DNA of 64,000 bases from Venturia oleaginea (Eukaryota > Ascomycota > Dothideomycetes > Venturiales > Venturiaceae), in NCBI GenBank assembly GCA_013176395.1, contig JABMLP010000012.1:682001-746000 (forward strand), in the 5' to 3' direction. This document shows positions 21,773-32,691 of this stretch, piece by piece. Positions within the stretch are counted from its first letter, which is position 1, and each line of letters starts with the position of its first letter. A program made the position numbers and the translations under genes. A model generated the notes under the pieces. The model did no database searches and was not told the DNA's origin. It was given only the letters and a program-made list of their open reading frames with translations.

Positions 21773-23364
21773 ATGTCGAGCCCCGCGCCGCTACTTCGGC
21801 CACCTATTCCAGGGTCGCGAAGTAGCAGCGCACCTGGAGGGCGGAAACCAAATCTTGGACTGGCCATACCACCAAGTCCAAATGTTAGGCCAGTCGTCAA
21901 CGGATCCTCAGACGTCCATGCCCCACCTCAGGAGATCCCTCAAATGGGACGACCTATGCCACCCTCTTTACGACTAGCAACACCTTCAGGGACACAATCC
22001 ACACCATCAGCAATGGGAGGCCGACCACAGCTGAAGTTGGCTTTGGGAGGAGGAATGCGGCCGCAGGCACCACAGCTAGCTCTACAAATCGGCACTTCAA
22101 CAAGTAGCTCAAGTGCTGCCAGTACTGAGTCAAGGTCAGACAGCTTTGGCGAAAGTGGTCAAGTCATGTCTACATCGTCTTCCATGGCATACAATCTCAT
22201 AAACCCATCATCGGCTGTCAGCTCATCAACAGGTGGGGCAAGTCCTGGTGCGCCCGGTACGCAAAGAGACAACAGCTTGACTCTGGATTTTGATAAGTTA
22301 CGGATAGACTTGGGAAGAGACTTGGATGTTGAAGACCTGGATGATACCTCGTGGAAAGCAGCAAGTAAACAGGGACGAATCGAAGAGCTAGGCAGTCTCG
22401 GTGAAGGTGCAGGCGGTGCTGTAACTCGATGCATATTAACGGGCGGAAAGACTGTGTTTGCCTTGAAGGTAGGCTTTATTGCTCAATTGTCATACGTCGG
22501 GATTGCTAATCTATGTACAGGTCATAACGACGAATCCAGATCCCGATGTCAAGAAACAAATCGTCCGTGAACTTTCTTTCAATAAAGATTGCGCGTCTGA
22601 CCACATTTGCCGATACTATGGGGCCTTCGTGGACGACAGCACTGGAACAATCAGCATAGCAATGGAGTTTTGTGAGGGCGGCTCCCTTGACAGCGTGTAC
22701 CGAGAAGTTCAGAAGCTTGGTGGACGAACGGGGGAGAAAGTGCTAGGCAAAGTTGCAGAAGGCGTGCTCAACGGCCTGACCTACCTACATGGCCATCGAA
22801 TCATCCATCGCGATATCAAACCCTCGAATATTCTTCTGTGTCGGAATGGCCAAGTCAAACTGTGCGATTTCGGTGTCTCTGGAGAATTTGGAACCAAAGG
22901 TGATGCAAACACCTTTATTGGCACAAGTTATTACATGGCACCAGAGCGAATCACGGGCCAAAGCTATACCATCACTAGCGACGTGTGGAGTTTGGGTGTG
23001 ACGTTACTTGAGGTTGCACAGCACAGATTCCCGTTCCCTGCAGATGGTACAGAGATACAGCCACGCGCTGGACTAATCGATCTGCTCACATATATTGTGC
23101 GCCAACCAATTCCGAAATTGAAGGATGAGCCAGAAAATGGTGTCAAGTGGAGTGACAACATGAAGTACTTCATCGAGTGCTGGTATGTGTGATCTGGGCT
23201 CACATAAATGAATCAGGCTAACCATTTTTTGCAGTCTCGAGAAAGATCCGCCTCGACGGGCGACCCCGTGGAGAATGGCTGAGCATCCATGGATGGTCGA
23301 GATCAGAGCCAAGAAGGTGAACATGTCACATTTCCTGAAGCAGGTGTGGGACTGGAAGGACTAG
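21773..23364 (+). CDS. MAP kinase kinase of the cell-wall-integrity type
   Basis: Three exons (21773-22468, 22521-23182, 23235-23364) with introns of 52 bp each give 495 aa. A disordered Ser/Pro/Gly-rich N-terminus of about 200 residues precedes a complete kinase domain: LGEGAGGAV glycine loop, FALKVI lysine, HRDIKPSN catalytic loop, DFGVSG magnesium loop, the activation segment with [15 protein letters not shown], and [13 protein letters not shown]. The activation segment and the [20 protein letters not shown] insert are those of the Mkk1/Mkk2 (MkkA) group, which works between Bck1-type MAPKKK and Slt2/Mpk1-type MAPK in cell-wall stress signalling. The protein ends in VWDWKD. Confidence 0.93.
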
Positions 23365-24329
23365 ACTGTCGACCAACAGTTTCGAGGCTTCAGTAAAAAG
23401 GGGTCGGTGACACAACCTCCTTCTCCCCCATTCGACGACGACCCAGTTGGCAAAATGCAATGACCACCGCAGCGCCCATTGAATTGGCTCCATAACTGAA
23501 CGGGGGGAAAGAATGTATATATGATGTAAAGGATAACATGTTTGGCTGATAGGGCCAGAAGGATATCAGCACGGCAGGATATGTGGCTCTCATGTAGTTG
23601 ACGTGGAAAGGATGATCTTTGGATACAATTGATTGGGCATCGGTCTCTACAACTATGTTGCGAAGCAAGCAAGCAAGCCATCATATGAACAAGCCTGGCA
23701 TATGGATGGCGTTTATGTTATCGTCTCCACTTCTTCTTTTTGCATAACAAGGCCTGCTGGCTTTTAGGCCTGGTATTTTTGAAGGTCTTTAGATAACATA
23801 ATGGATTGAGTCCGTTTAAGCTTTTGCGCCTCTTTCTTTCGTCTGAAGCTCTTCTTGGTTTTGAGGAACTCCTTTTTTTTATTTTTTTTATTTTTGCTCC
23901 TTTATTCACAATCGTATTCGCATATGAGCCGATGCTGTTTTGTAACTAACTCCATTCAGCTTTTCTGGCTTCGAGGAATTCCTGGCGGCTTGTTTTCACT
24001 TTTCCTAAAAAGTTTATCAATATCGATGTCAGAACTCGGAATTCCATGTCCCGATATCACTTTGATTGTCCAGGAGAAGACGGGAAGGGGGGATGAAAGG
24101 ATGAACGAGACCCTGCTTTGGTACCACATCCTCTCAGCTCCCAGTACATCTATAATTCAATTGGTCGAAACAGCTCAGAGGTTTGGGAATACGAGTCGTC
24201 ATAAGTATGTACATTTGTTATCACATGTACTGCTAGAGCAGTACATTTACACTGTGCCAACCAAGTATTACCTCTACATATCCCCTATGACTGTATATAT
24301 ACTATTACTAACCATTACCATTCACCAAA
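23365..24329. other. intergenic, no gene
   Basis: Convergent 3' flanks of the MAPKK and DUF726 genes. It includes a T-rich run near 23873-23895 and a weaker copy of the dispersed hairpin at 24004-24074. A 163-codon plus-strand frame (23855-24346) has no family features. Confidence 0.45.
24004..24074. repeat. possible decayed hairpin repeat
   Basis: A left part with TTTATCAATATCGATG and a right part with CCGATATCACTTTGATTG then TCCAGG look like the two arms of the dispersed element, with many mismatches. Assignment is tentative. Confidence 0.35.
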
Positions 24330-26495
24330 TTATTTCACAACCTTAGTTGGCCCAACATCATCCTTCTTCTCCACCTCAACAGCGTCCTTCTTTCCCCATC
24401 CCCCAAAGAAACCAGCAGCAGACTCCTTCCCTAGATGCAATTTCGCAGTAGCCCAATCCATGGTACTCTGTTCATTCTTCTTCTGAACTTCCTTCTCCAT
24501 ATGCTCCAATTCCTGCTCATCAGTCACCTTCTCCTTCTCACGTTTCTCCAAGTTCTGCTTCGCCTCTTTCTCTTCCATCTCTGCAATCTGCTTCAACTCC
24601 ACTTCTTCCTGTTCCACCTCCTCAATATCAATATCTTCACAGCCGATTCTCTTGAGAATAGCGCCAGTGAGATAACGGTAACGGAGATGTCCGCTGACTA
24701 TATCGCTAACGTCGACGTTTTCGACGCCTTTGACGTATTCGGCTGGTCGGAGGCCGGCGACGCCGTATTGGATACTACTTGTGCGGTAGAGAAGGGCGAG
24801 GATGTAGTCGTTTTCGGAGTACACATTGACCAATCGTCCTGAAACCACTGATCGCATTTTCCTCCAATCTGCTGAATCAGAGGGCGCGGGACATCCAAGG
24901 AGTACAACATTTTCAATGAGACCAAAGGCTTTGCGATCAGCGAGGCTCATGAGACAGGTATAGATGACGCGTGCACCGAGGGAGTATCCAATTAGACTGA
25001 CAGGACGTTCTCCTTGGACTTTGTTGATGAGCGCGTCTGCCAATACCTCACCGGCCTTGTCGCTCCGAGACTTTGCGACGCTGAAAGGATTGTCGACAAT
25101 TCGGGCAACGCGAAGGACCATGAGTGGCCACAGGGCTTCTTTGAGAGTTGCAAAAATTGTCCTCTTGATGATTTCCTTTTTGGCATAGGTCCAGGCGGTG
25201 CTGGAGATGAGACTTGTCATAGCGTTACCAAGATTGAGTAGTGATTCAACCTCGTACTTCAGGGAAAAGCCTTCGATGGATGGAGACAGTACCCGCCATG
25301 GCTTCATGACTTCTTCTTTATCTGTCAACCATCCACTGATACCAATGGCTACTCGTAGTCGCCGATAGTCGTTTTCGGTCTTACGTGAACGCGACCACTT
25401 GTGGATTGGTAGGAAGGCAAAGTCCTCTACGTCTTTTGCGTACTCGTCCATCATCTTTCCAGTCATCTTTCCTCCGTATGCCCCGAACAAGCTCCCTACC
25501 ACAAGGGCGCTTCCAGCGACGGAGCCAAGGTAAACTGCCGCAGCTGTCTCAGCAAGCCCAAGTCCTCCCATAACTGCTCCAATGCCCGTAGCGACCAAAG
25601 GCGCGGCCAGACCACCGGTTAACCCAATCACCGCAGCCCCAGTAACAGTTGCCAACCCAACTTTCCATTTTCTACTGTTCGAGTTCTCCTCCGCTTTCTT
25701 CTTTTTCTCGTCATCTGCATTCATAGACTCTGCTGCTTTCAGTAATCCACAGGCGACATTGCTTTCATCCTCAGCCAGGAATTCAACATCAATGTGCAAA
25801 CTGGTTGCGAGGTACAAGAGCAGTACTCTAGAATGTGCCGCATAATTCTCCAAGCTCAATAGCAGCAACATGACCGAGTGTAGTATAAGCTTCCTCTGCT
25901 CCTCCTCCAACTCAAGTAGTGGGGTCTTAATCGGAGGATAGACTGCTTTCAGTGCTTTGGCAATGGTGTGCTCTTCATCCCTTTTCTCTACCTTTGCTTC
26001 GATCTCCCCTGGTTCCAATTTCTTCGTTGCAGTGTCTGGACTCTTGTGCTCGGCCTTATGTCCTTCCATCTCTCCTCCCTGCTGTGTAGCTTCTTGCCTC
26101 GAATTGACAACTTCGCCCATACGTCCCAGAACACCATCCCTCCACTTGTCGAAGAAATCTAATGTCGCCTTCTTCAAAGCTTGCACCTCTTCCTCACTCA
26201 ACTCCTTGATCCTCTTCTCAGCCTCATCTCTTTCCTTGTCTAGTTCCTTCACATCGATATCGATTTTGGAGTTCCCAGTAGGATTGTCATAGCGCGAATC
26301 TGAGGGTGCTCCTGAATATCGTGGATCGAAGATGTCATTGATTGTCTTATGCATGGCAGAGGTACATGACGCGAGAAGGAGGGTCAAGTCTGCGCGTTGA
26401 GCTGGCGTGGAGAGGAGGGTTGTGAGGGATTGCTCCTGATTGGGGCTTGATTGGGCGGCTTCCTCATTGTGGGATTTGAAGGGATTCACAAGCAT
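24330..26495 (-). CDS. DUF726 / TMCO4-like membrane lipase-fold protein
   Basis: 721 aa in one exon. After a charged N-terminal third (many E/K, KELDKERDEAEKRIKELSEE) comes a glycine/alanine-rich hydrophobic stretch (about residues 278-340, VGLATVTGAAVIGLTGGLAA onward) likely to span the membrane. An alpha/beta-hydrolase part then carries the nucleophile elbow GYSLG in VSLIGYSLGARVIYTCLMSL, followed by ENVVLLGCPAPS and a VNVYSENDYILALLYR stretch. This is the DUF726 family, with yeast Mil1 (YFL034W) and animal TMCO4 as relatives. The C-terminus is a long Glu/Lys helix. Catalytic activity and substrate are not established for the family as far as I know. Confidence 0.9.
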   Translation of the reverse strand: MLVNPFKSHNEEAAQSSPNQEQSLTTLLSTPAQRADLTLLLASCTSAMHKTINDIFDPRYSGAPSDSRYDNPTGNSKIDIDVKELDKERDEAEKRIKELSEEEVQALKKATLDFFDKWRDGVLGRMGEVVNSRQEATQQGGEMEGHKAEHKSPDTATKKLEPGEIEAKVEKRDEEHTIAKALKAVYPPIKTPLLELEEEQRKLILHSVMLLLLSLENYAAHSRVLLLYLATSLHIDVEFLAEDESNVACGLLKAAESMNADDEKKKKAEENSNSRKWKVGLATVTGAAVIGLTGGLAAPLVATGIGAVMGGLGLAETAAAVYLGSVAGSALVVGSLFGAYGGKMTGKMMDEYAKDVEDFAFLPIHKWSRSRKTENDYRRLRVAIGISGWLTDKEEVMKPWRVLSPSIEGFSLKYEVESLLNLGNAMTSLISSTAWTYAKKEIIKRTIFATLKEALWPLMVLRVARIVDNPFSVAKSRSDKAGEVLADALINKVQGERPVSLIGYSLGARVIYTCLMSLADRKAFGLIENVVLLGCPAPSDSADWRKMRSVVSGRLVNVYSENDYILALLYRTSSIQYGVAGLRPAEYVKGVENVDVSDIVSGHLRYRYLTGAILKRIGCEDIDIEEVEQEEVELKQIAEMEEKEAKQNLEKREKEKVTDEQELEHMEKEVQKKNEQSTMDWATAKLHLGKESAAGFFGGWGKKDAVEVEKKDDVGPTKVVK

Positions 26496-26944
26496 TGTGA
26501 GATTGTGGGATCGTTGATAGTGGTCCTACATCTTGTTGCTCCAATCGAAGGTTGGACTAAAAGTGACATCGGATGACGTAGCAAGAGCCTCATTCAGCCT
26601 TTCACGTGAGCCAGATCATTGGTACCGCAAATATTAGTGGCCAGTGGTGATCGCCATCATCTTGAAGATTACCGAAATTGGAAATTGGAGTTTGTGGTAG
26701 TAAGCTTTCCCTAATGCCTTGGCCGAGGTACGATAGCATAGCTCTGATAGAGGCAATAGGTCGTGTGTCTGACATCCGTCGGGTACCAGGTACCTAGAGG
26801 CCTGTCAGTCTAATGCACATGCAACTAATTTTGGTGCCCGTGTCCCGCGTTGAGGATATCTTACATCAGCAATCCACAGAGACATGACATTTTTATACAG
26901 ACTGTCCTATGCTCTATGAAGCACCGCCTACCTTCTCCAACAAC
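26496..26944. promoter_or_regulatory. divergent intergenic region, DUF726 gene / monooxygenase
   Basis: About 450 bp between divergent starts. The last 36 bp may be coding if the monooxygenase starts at the in-frame ATG at 26909. No specific binding site identified. Confidence 0.4.
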
Positions 26945-28267
26945 ATGTCTTCTCTCCCAGACTCGCCCTCAAATTTGATCACCATCGCCATCGTCGGTGG
27001 AGGCTTGGGTGGCCTCGCGCTGGGAATCGGCCTTCTAGAACACCCGAATGTCAACTTCCACATCTACGAAGCGGCCTCGGCTTTCAGTGAGATTGGTGCA
27101 GGCATCATGTTTGGGCCTCATTCCGTCAATGCCTTGAGATTGCTTCACCCCAAAGCCTTAGAAGCGTTCAAGAAGTGTGTCACCTACAACGCTGACAAAA
27201 ACATGGCTAAACATTGGCCTACCTTCAGATATGGTGTTGGAAAGGAGGATGGACATGTGATCTATCAGATCTTGCCGAATGAGAGAGTAGGAACGACAAT
27301 TGATATCTGTGGGACCAGGACGATGAGCTCGGTGCACAGAGCCAGATTCCTAGACGAGTTTGTCAATATCTTACCTCAAGGTAGTTCTTCTTTTGGAAAA
27401 GCTTTGACAGAAGTTGAAGAAGTTTCAGAAGGTGTGAGGATGGTTTTTGAAGATGGCTCGTCAGCGATTGCCGATGCGGTGGTTGGCTGTGATGGGATCA
27501 AGAGTAGGACCAGAGCAAGTCTACTTCCCGGGATCGTGCCAAAATATGCTGAAGAGTATGCCTACAGGTCTCTTGTCGATGCTGAGGTTGTGAGAGAGAT
27601 CATGGGGAAGACACTCGGAGGAAATGCGCAGTTATGGTGTGGCTCGGGCGGTTACATTGTACACTACCCCGTCGAGCAGGGAAGATTGGTGAATGTGGTT
27701 GCAGTGAAAAGAGAGAAAGATAAGGAAAGCAAGCACTCGTACGACAAACTCATCACACCAACCAGCCGCGAGAATATGTACGAAGCTTGGAAGGACTGGG
27801 ACCCAAGGCTCCAGCAGCTACTGCGGCAGTTCAAGACATCCGACAAGTGGGCGCTTTGGGATTTGCCCCACGACGAGAAATATTATAGAGGAAGAATCTG
27901 CCTGATGGGTGATGCCGCTCACGCTGTTGTCCCTCATCTAGGCTCTGGTGCCGGCATGGCAATGGAGGATGCCTACATTTTGAGTAACCTCGTTGGGGCT
28001 GCGAAGGAAGCTGGAGATATGGAGAAGGTATTCGAAGTATATGATGTTGTGAGGAGGCCTCGTACGCAAAAGATGGCGTGGAAGTCTAGAGAGGCTGGCA
28101 TCTACCATGCTTTTGAGAAGGAGGGCGTTTTGGACGACCATGAAAAGCTGCGAAGCGAGGCAGCGACGATTTACTCTTGGGTATGGGAGTTTAATTTGGA
28201 GGCATCTTTGCAAGAGGCCAAAGAAATGCTAGCCAGAGGAAGTGGATGTAGTAGTGTTCAAATGTAG
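26945..28267 (+). CDS. FAD-dependent monooxygenase, salicylate-hydroxylase-like
   Basis: 440 aa from MSSLPDSPSN, in one exon; an in-frame ATG at 26909 would add 12 residues but has poorer context. The Rossmann motif IAIVGGGLGGLALGIGLLE lies at residues 15-33, the DG motif in VVGCDGIKSRTRASLLPG (about 185), and the FAD-binding GD motif in CLMGDAAHAVVPHLGSGAGM (about 330). These three place it in the class A flavoprotein monooxygenases close to fungal salicylate hydroxylases, which use NAD(P)H to hydroxylate aromatic acids. The true substrate cannot be read from sequence. No other biosynthetic genes lie beside it, so a catabolic or detoxifying role is more likely than a cluster role. Confidence 0.88.
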   Translation: MSSLPDSPSNLITIAIVGGGLGGLALGIGLLEHPNVNFHIYEAASAFSEIGAGIMFGPHSVNALRLLHPKALEAFKKCVTYNADKNMAKHWPTFRYGVGKEDGHVIYQILPNERVGTTIDICGTRTMSSVHRARFLDEFVNILPQGSSSFGKALTEVEEVSEGVRMVFEDGSSAIADAVVGCDGIKSRTRASLLPGIVPKYAEEYAYRSLVDAEVVREIMGKTLGGNAQLWCGSGGYIVHYPVEQGRLVNVVAVKREKDKESKHSYDKLITPTSRENMYEAWKDWDPRLQQLLRQFKTSDKWALWDLPHDEKYYRGRICLMGDAAHAVVPHLGSGAGMAMEDAYILSNLVGAAKEAGDMEKVFEVYDVVRRPRTQKMAWKSREAGIYHAFEKEGVLDDHEKLRSEAATIYSWVWEFNLEASLQEAKEMLARGSGCSSVQM

Positions 28268-28596
28268 ACCTCGGGAGCGGTTTGCATAACATTAGTGATT
28301 GATTTGATCTAGGAGTTGTCATGCAATGATGCTCTGTTCCACTGGAAGCGAGATGAGCATGTGGTGAATTCTGTAGATGGTAGGATTGCAAGATGGGATG
28401 GATGTACTAATTGCCTCAGGCTGGAAGAAGAAAGGAGAAGACATGTGACATGATACGCGACTACTCGCGATCAACTTTTGATTATGAAAACAACACAGAA
28501 TAATAACCACCACAACCACCTAGAAACTGCCTCTTGTCTTTTTACGAGGTATGACACTCGCTCTCCTATGTTCTCAATAGTACCACCAACACGAAC
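28268..28596. other. intergenic, no gene
   Basis: 3' flank of the monooxygenase and promoter of the dynactin gene. Nothing distinctive. Confidence 0.4.
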
Positions 28597-31500
28597 ATGT
28601 CATTGCCGCAATTCCGAGCAGGCCAGAGAGTGCGCATAGCAGATGGAACAGAGGGCTGGGTGCGCTTTGCAGGCACCGTACACTTCAAAGAGGGGGAATG
28701 GCTAGGACTGGAGCTAGATGCGGAAGAGGGCAAGAATGACGGATCCGTTTTGGGCGAGAGATACTTCGAATGCCCCCCAAATCATGGCCTTTTTGTCCAA
28801 GCGAAATCGAACGTCAAGATCATCGCAAATCCTCCACCGCCTGCGCCCAAACAAAATGGAAGACCGCTCAGTCAAGCTCCAAAATCCAGACCTACCAGCT
28901 TCACTGCCCCCTCGCCTCGTCCTCGTCAGAGTATATCGGGGCCCCTATCCAAGCGAGCTTCAATTGCTTCTGGCCCGTTGACCCCATCCACGACCAGACG
29001 GCAGAGTATGGCGCCTCCACCACCCCCCACAGCGAGGCCATCTCGCCCTTCGATTTCTGCACGAAGCATTAGCCCAAAGAAGCCTACAACTGCCAAACCT
29101 TCACGTCAGTCTATCTCCGGTATGTCGTCACTGACCGCCGGGCGACCGAGTCTGCAGTCTTCAAAAGCTTCAAGTCCTTCACAGAGCATTGATCGCGTCT
29201 TGAGTCCTCGATCATCTGGCTCAAGTTCGAATGGGAACGGAAAAGCGCCTGCACCACGAGCTACAGCGTCTTCAGGACCTCCGCCTAGCGTAGCCTCAAG
29301 GGGATCAGCCGCAGGGAACAAGGAGAAACAAGAGCTGGAATCGATGTTGCGAATCCAGGAGAAACAAATAGCCGATACAAGAGAACGGATAAAAGGTTTG
29401 GAGTCATCACTCCAGCAGGCCGAACAGTACAAAGGCATTTCGGAAAAGCTGCAAGCAAAAGCCAGAGATCAATTCAAGGAAATCAACGAGCTGAAGAAGC
29501 AGCTCAAAGAGAGGGAGGACCATGTTGATGGTCTTGAGGGTCAATTAGCCGAGCATGAATCCATCCTGGAAATGGCAACATTAGACACAGAAATGGCCGA
29601 AGAAAAGGCAGACGGTTTTGAAGCTGAATTGAAGGGACTCAAGTCACGACTACAAGATCTAGAAACTGAGAACGAGATCCTCCGGGCGGACAATGACGAA
29701 CTCGGCAAAGATATGAGTCCAGAAGAGCGGGCCAATCAAGGCTGGATACAAATGCAAACAGAGAACACGCGACTTCGTGAAGCACTTTTGCGATTACGTG
29801 ACATGACAGATGAAAGGGAGGCAGCTCTGAAGGCCGAAATTGAACTTCTCGAAGAGGACAGCCAAGAGTTAATCACGACTACGGACAAGCTGAATGAACT
29901 CAAGGGGAAATGCCTTGGCCTTGAGGCGGAAATTGATGATCTGAAGGAGCAATTAGATGCCAACCTCGGATCGGAGAGTATGGTCGAGGAACTTACGGAC
30001 CGAAATCTTGCCATGAGTGATCAAATTGAGGAGATGAAGAACGCTATCGCAGACCTCCAAAGCATGAACGAACTCAATGAGGAGCTCCTGGATAGTCACA
30101 ACGATAACGAGAAACAAATGCAAGAGATCATCGACGCCAGGGAGGCCACCATCGCAGATCAGGCACGTCGGGTTGTGTCGAAAGAAGAAGAATCTGAGGA
30201 GTACAAGTACACCATCTCCAAGTTCCGCGAGCTGGTCATTACCTTGCAGTCCGATATCCAGAACATACAGGCCTCGAAGAAATTGACCGAGACTGAAGCA
30301 CAGGAGCTCGGGAGCCATTCTCGAACCATGATGGATCTCAATCGACAACTGCAGGCCTCGGCAATGAGCACCCAATTCAAGACAGTCGAAATGGAGTTGC
30401 GGAAAATGGAGGCCCAGGAAGCGTCAGAACACCTTGCCATTGTGCAACTGTTCTTGCCAGATGCATTCCATGCCGAGCGGGATTCGGTGTTAGCTCTTCT
30501 TCGATTCAAGCGCATTTCGTTCAAGTCGAACCTTCTTCATAGCTTCCTAAAAGAGAGGGTAGCATCGCCTAGAGTACATGCTCATTTCGATCACCTGCTT
30601 GCTGGGTGTGATGCTATGAACAAACTTACATGGGTATCAGCCATGTGCGACCGATTCATTAGTGGCATTTCAATGAGTTCTCTCGAACAATTCGCCAGAT
30701 TCGAGTCTGCGTATCACGAGTTGGAGACCGCGGAGCGAACATTGAACGGCTATATCGATAACCTTCGCAAGGATGATTTGCAGGAGCGACAAGTGTCCGA
30801 GGAACTGCAACGCACCATTGCAGTACTGCAGCATTTATCTGAAGTACATCTGCGCGACGGCGTGGAGAGCTATGTTCAAGAAGTGCTTATGAGCATGCTC
30901 TTGACCCAAAGCCATCTCGAAACTTCGTCGTCCTCCTTGATGCTCACCAAGAACGAAGTCCTGAGGATCATTCCAGCCTCGGAGGACGGTGATGATGAGA
31001 TGTCTCGGTTCTGCGAAAAGGTCGATGATCTCGCCGTGCAGTCTCGAGGCGCCAAAATCATGGTAGGCAAGATCCTGCATAAGTTGCAAGAGCTCAAGAC
31101 GCAGAACCTAGCATTGTCATTGGAGACGCAGCCAACCATTGAAGCATGCGCAGACACAGCAAACGGGTTCGCATCCTCACTGCGCGTCCTGGGTGCTTCA
31201 CTGAACGCGGCCATGAACGACGAAGCCCACACGGCATCTTTTGGGTTCGGTGATTTGGTCTCAACATTTCGGTCATTTAATGCTTCACAGTTCAGGGCCA
31301 CAGATTTTGACGTCTTTGCTCCGCTTCAGACCAATCTCAAGTCTCTGCATCAGCGGCTCGGCGACATTTATACCGTCGCATCTGACCTTTCCAACACTGT
31401 TGAGTTCGAAGACTCAGAACCGCCATGGGTACTCCGCTCTAAGGAGCTGAAGAGTAGTAAGAATGTTTCTGCAGATGCTGAGCAAGAGAACGCCAACCTC

Positions 31501-32241
31501 AAACGTGAACTTAATGAGAGAGGCACTGCAATCAAACTGCGTGACCAGACCCTTGAAGAGAAGGAGCTCGCTATCGAGCTACTCCAAGGCAAGCTGCGTG
31601 ACGTGCAGAAGAAAAACAAGCAGATCACCGATTTGGAGAAGGATAACGATGCTCTCCACGCAAGTGAGCGGAAATTGCAGGAAAAGAACGAGAAGCTGGC
31701 ACAATTGAATGCACGTCTGGAAGAAGAACGCGACCGATGGATGCGCAATGCTTCGGAGCTGAAGAACAAAGATTCAAGTAACTCGGACCTCAAACGCGCT
31801 GGCGCCGAAATGGTGGGCACATCTGCACAAATGGAGTCGCTCAAACAGGACATTGAAGTCCTTGAAAGCACGTGTCGCTATCTCCGGCAACAAGCTCGAC
31901 GAAGCCAAATCGAGGAGGCTGCTCTTAAGAATGCTTGGCTTCACCAACCGCTTCTACCGCTGAAGAAGGATTCGGAACGAGAGAAGACGCGGAAGGACGG
32001 TATGCAGGCTTTTGAGAATTTGGCGATGTTGCCATTGACTGCTAAGCCGGTGCCTGTAATTGAAGAGAGGATCAAGGAAGAGCGATTGAAGTGGAAGCCG
32101 ATGAAGACGTCTGTGGCGTATCAGCTTGCTGAAGCTGAAATGCATTGGTTGTATACTTGGGAGGTGCCCAGTATTTTGAAGAAGCCTTATGATGGTAGAT
32201 TTGGACAATTTGCTACAGACGGAGGTGTAGAGGTTATTTGA
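28597..32241 (+). CDS. dynactin large subunit, p150Glued type
   Basis: 1214 aa in a single exon. The N-terminal CAP-Gly domain (about residues 5-75) has the tubulin/EB-binding motif GKNDGSV and the following YFECPPNHGLFV. A Ser/Pro/Arg-rich basic linker (about 85-240) precedes a long coiled coil (about 245-545, heptads such as ELMLRIQEKQIADTRERI). A less regular region follows (about 590-980, with HLAIVQLFLPDAFHAERDS) that corresponds to the dynactin core domain. A second coiled coil runs at about 985-1110, then a C-terminal region. p150 links cytoplasmic dynein to cargo and microtubules and in filamentous fungi is needed for nuclear distribution. Length and order fit fungal orthologues. Confidence 0.95.
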   Translation: MSLPQFRAGQRVRIADGTEGWVRFAGTVHFKEGEWLGLELDAEEGKNDGSVLGERYFECPPNHGLFVQAKSNVKIIANPPPPAPKQNGRPLSQAPKSRPTSFTAPSPRPRQSISGPLSKRASIASGPLTPSTTRRQSMAPPPPPTARPSRPSISARSISPKKPTTAKPSRQSISGMSSLTAGRPSLQSSKASSPSQSIDRVLSPRSSGSSSNGNGKAPAPRATASSGPPPSVASRGSAAGNKEKQELESMLRIQEKQIADTRERIKGLESSLQQAEQYKGISEKLQAKARDQFKEINELKKQLKEREDHVDGLEGQLAEHESILEMATLDTEMAEEKADGFEAELKGLKSRLQDLETENEILRADNDELGKDMSPEERANQGWIQMQTENTRLREALLRLRDMTDEREAALKAEIELLEEDSQELITTTDKLNELKGKCLGLEAEIDDLKEQLDANLGSESMVEELTDRNLAMSDQIEEMKNAIADLQSMNELNEELLDSHNDNEKQMQEIIDAREATIADQARRVVSKEEESEEYKYTISKFRELVITLQSDIQNIQASKKLTETEAQELGSHSRTMMDLNRQLQASAMSTQFKTVEMELRKMEAQEASEHLAIVQLFLPDAFHAERDSVLALLRFKRISFKSNLLHSFLKERVASPRVHAHFDHLLAGCDAMNKLTWVSAMCDRFISGISMSSLEQFARFESAYHELETAERTLNGYIDNLRKDDLQERQVSEELQRTIAVLQHLSEVHLRDGVESYVQEVLMSMLLTQSHLETSSSSLMLTKNEVLRIIPASEDGDDEMSRFCEKVDDLAVQSRGAKIMVGKILHKLQELKTQNLALSLETQPTIEACADTANGFASSLRVLGASLNAAMNDEAHTASFGFGDLVSTFRSFNASQFRATDFDVFAPLQTNLKSLHQRLGDIYTVASDLSNTVEFEDSEPPWVLRSKELKSSKNVSADAEQENANLKRELNERGTAIKLRDQTLEEKELAIELLQGKLRDVQKKNKQITDLEKDNDALHASERKLQEKNEKLAQLNARLEEERDRWMRNASELKNKDSSNSDLKRAGAEMVGTSAQMESLKQDIEVLESTCRYLRQQARRSQIEEAALKNAWLHQPLLPLKKDSEREKTRKDGMQAFENLAMLPLTAKPVPVIEERIKEERLKWKPMKTSVAYQLAEAEMHWLYTWEVPSILKKPYDGRFGQFATDGGVEVI

Positions 32242-32691
32242 TGCTGTGGATGCTGGATGAGAGGGAAGGTACATTGCTATTGGCATCGTTTTTTGGTTGC
32301 TGCATTTGATGGCGCTTTTCCCATTTAGCGCACCTTGCGGGATTTCTGCACTTCGCGGCGAGGTCTTGGGATTGAAATTTATGATACCCCGTGTATTTGG
32401 GTGTGGGGACGTGTATGTATAGCGGCATTTCTCTTTCTCTATTGAAATCTTGAATTCTCCTTCCATGGTTCTTTGACCTTTGCATTATCGACTTTGAATG
32501 CAACAATCTTGATATCGTATGGAGTCATCATTGGCATCGATATCTTGGCCATGATGAAGTCAGATCTGGTTAATAGTCCTCTAATGTGCTGGCTACTATA
32601 AATTCTCTCATGCAACACCGCCATTAATCCCTATCTCCATCAAATGGCATGATTTTGAGAAATCAAACCTCCTAACCAGAAATATGCGGCA
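32242..32691. other. intergenic, no gene
   Basis: 3' flanks of dynactin and of the damaged gene on the minus strand. Short antisense frames only. Confidence 0.4.

Noticed and set aside
26909..28267. Secondary-metabolite cluster around the FAD monooxygenase
   Set aside because: Neighbours are DUF726 and dynactin; no polyketide or peptide synthase, transporter or cluster regulator is near.
29106..32466. Several 60-170-codon antisense frames across the dynactin gene
   Set aside because: They are antisense shadows of a clear, long coding gene; Ser/Arg-rich composition comes from the sense Glu/Leu codons.
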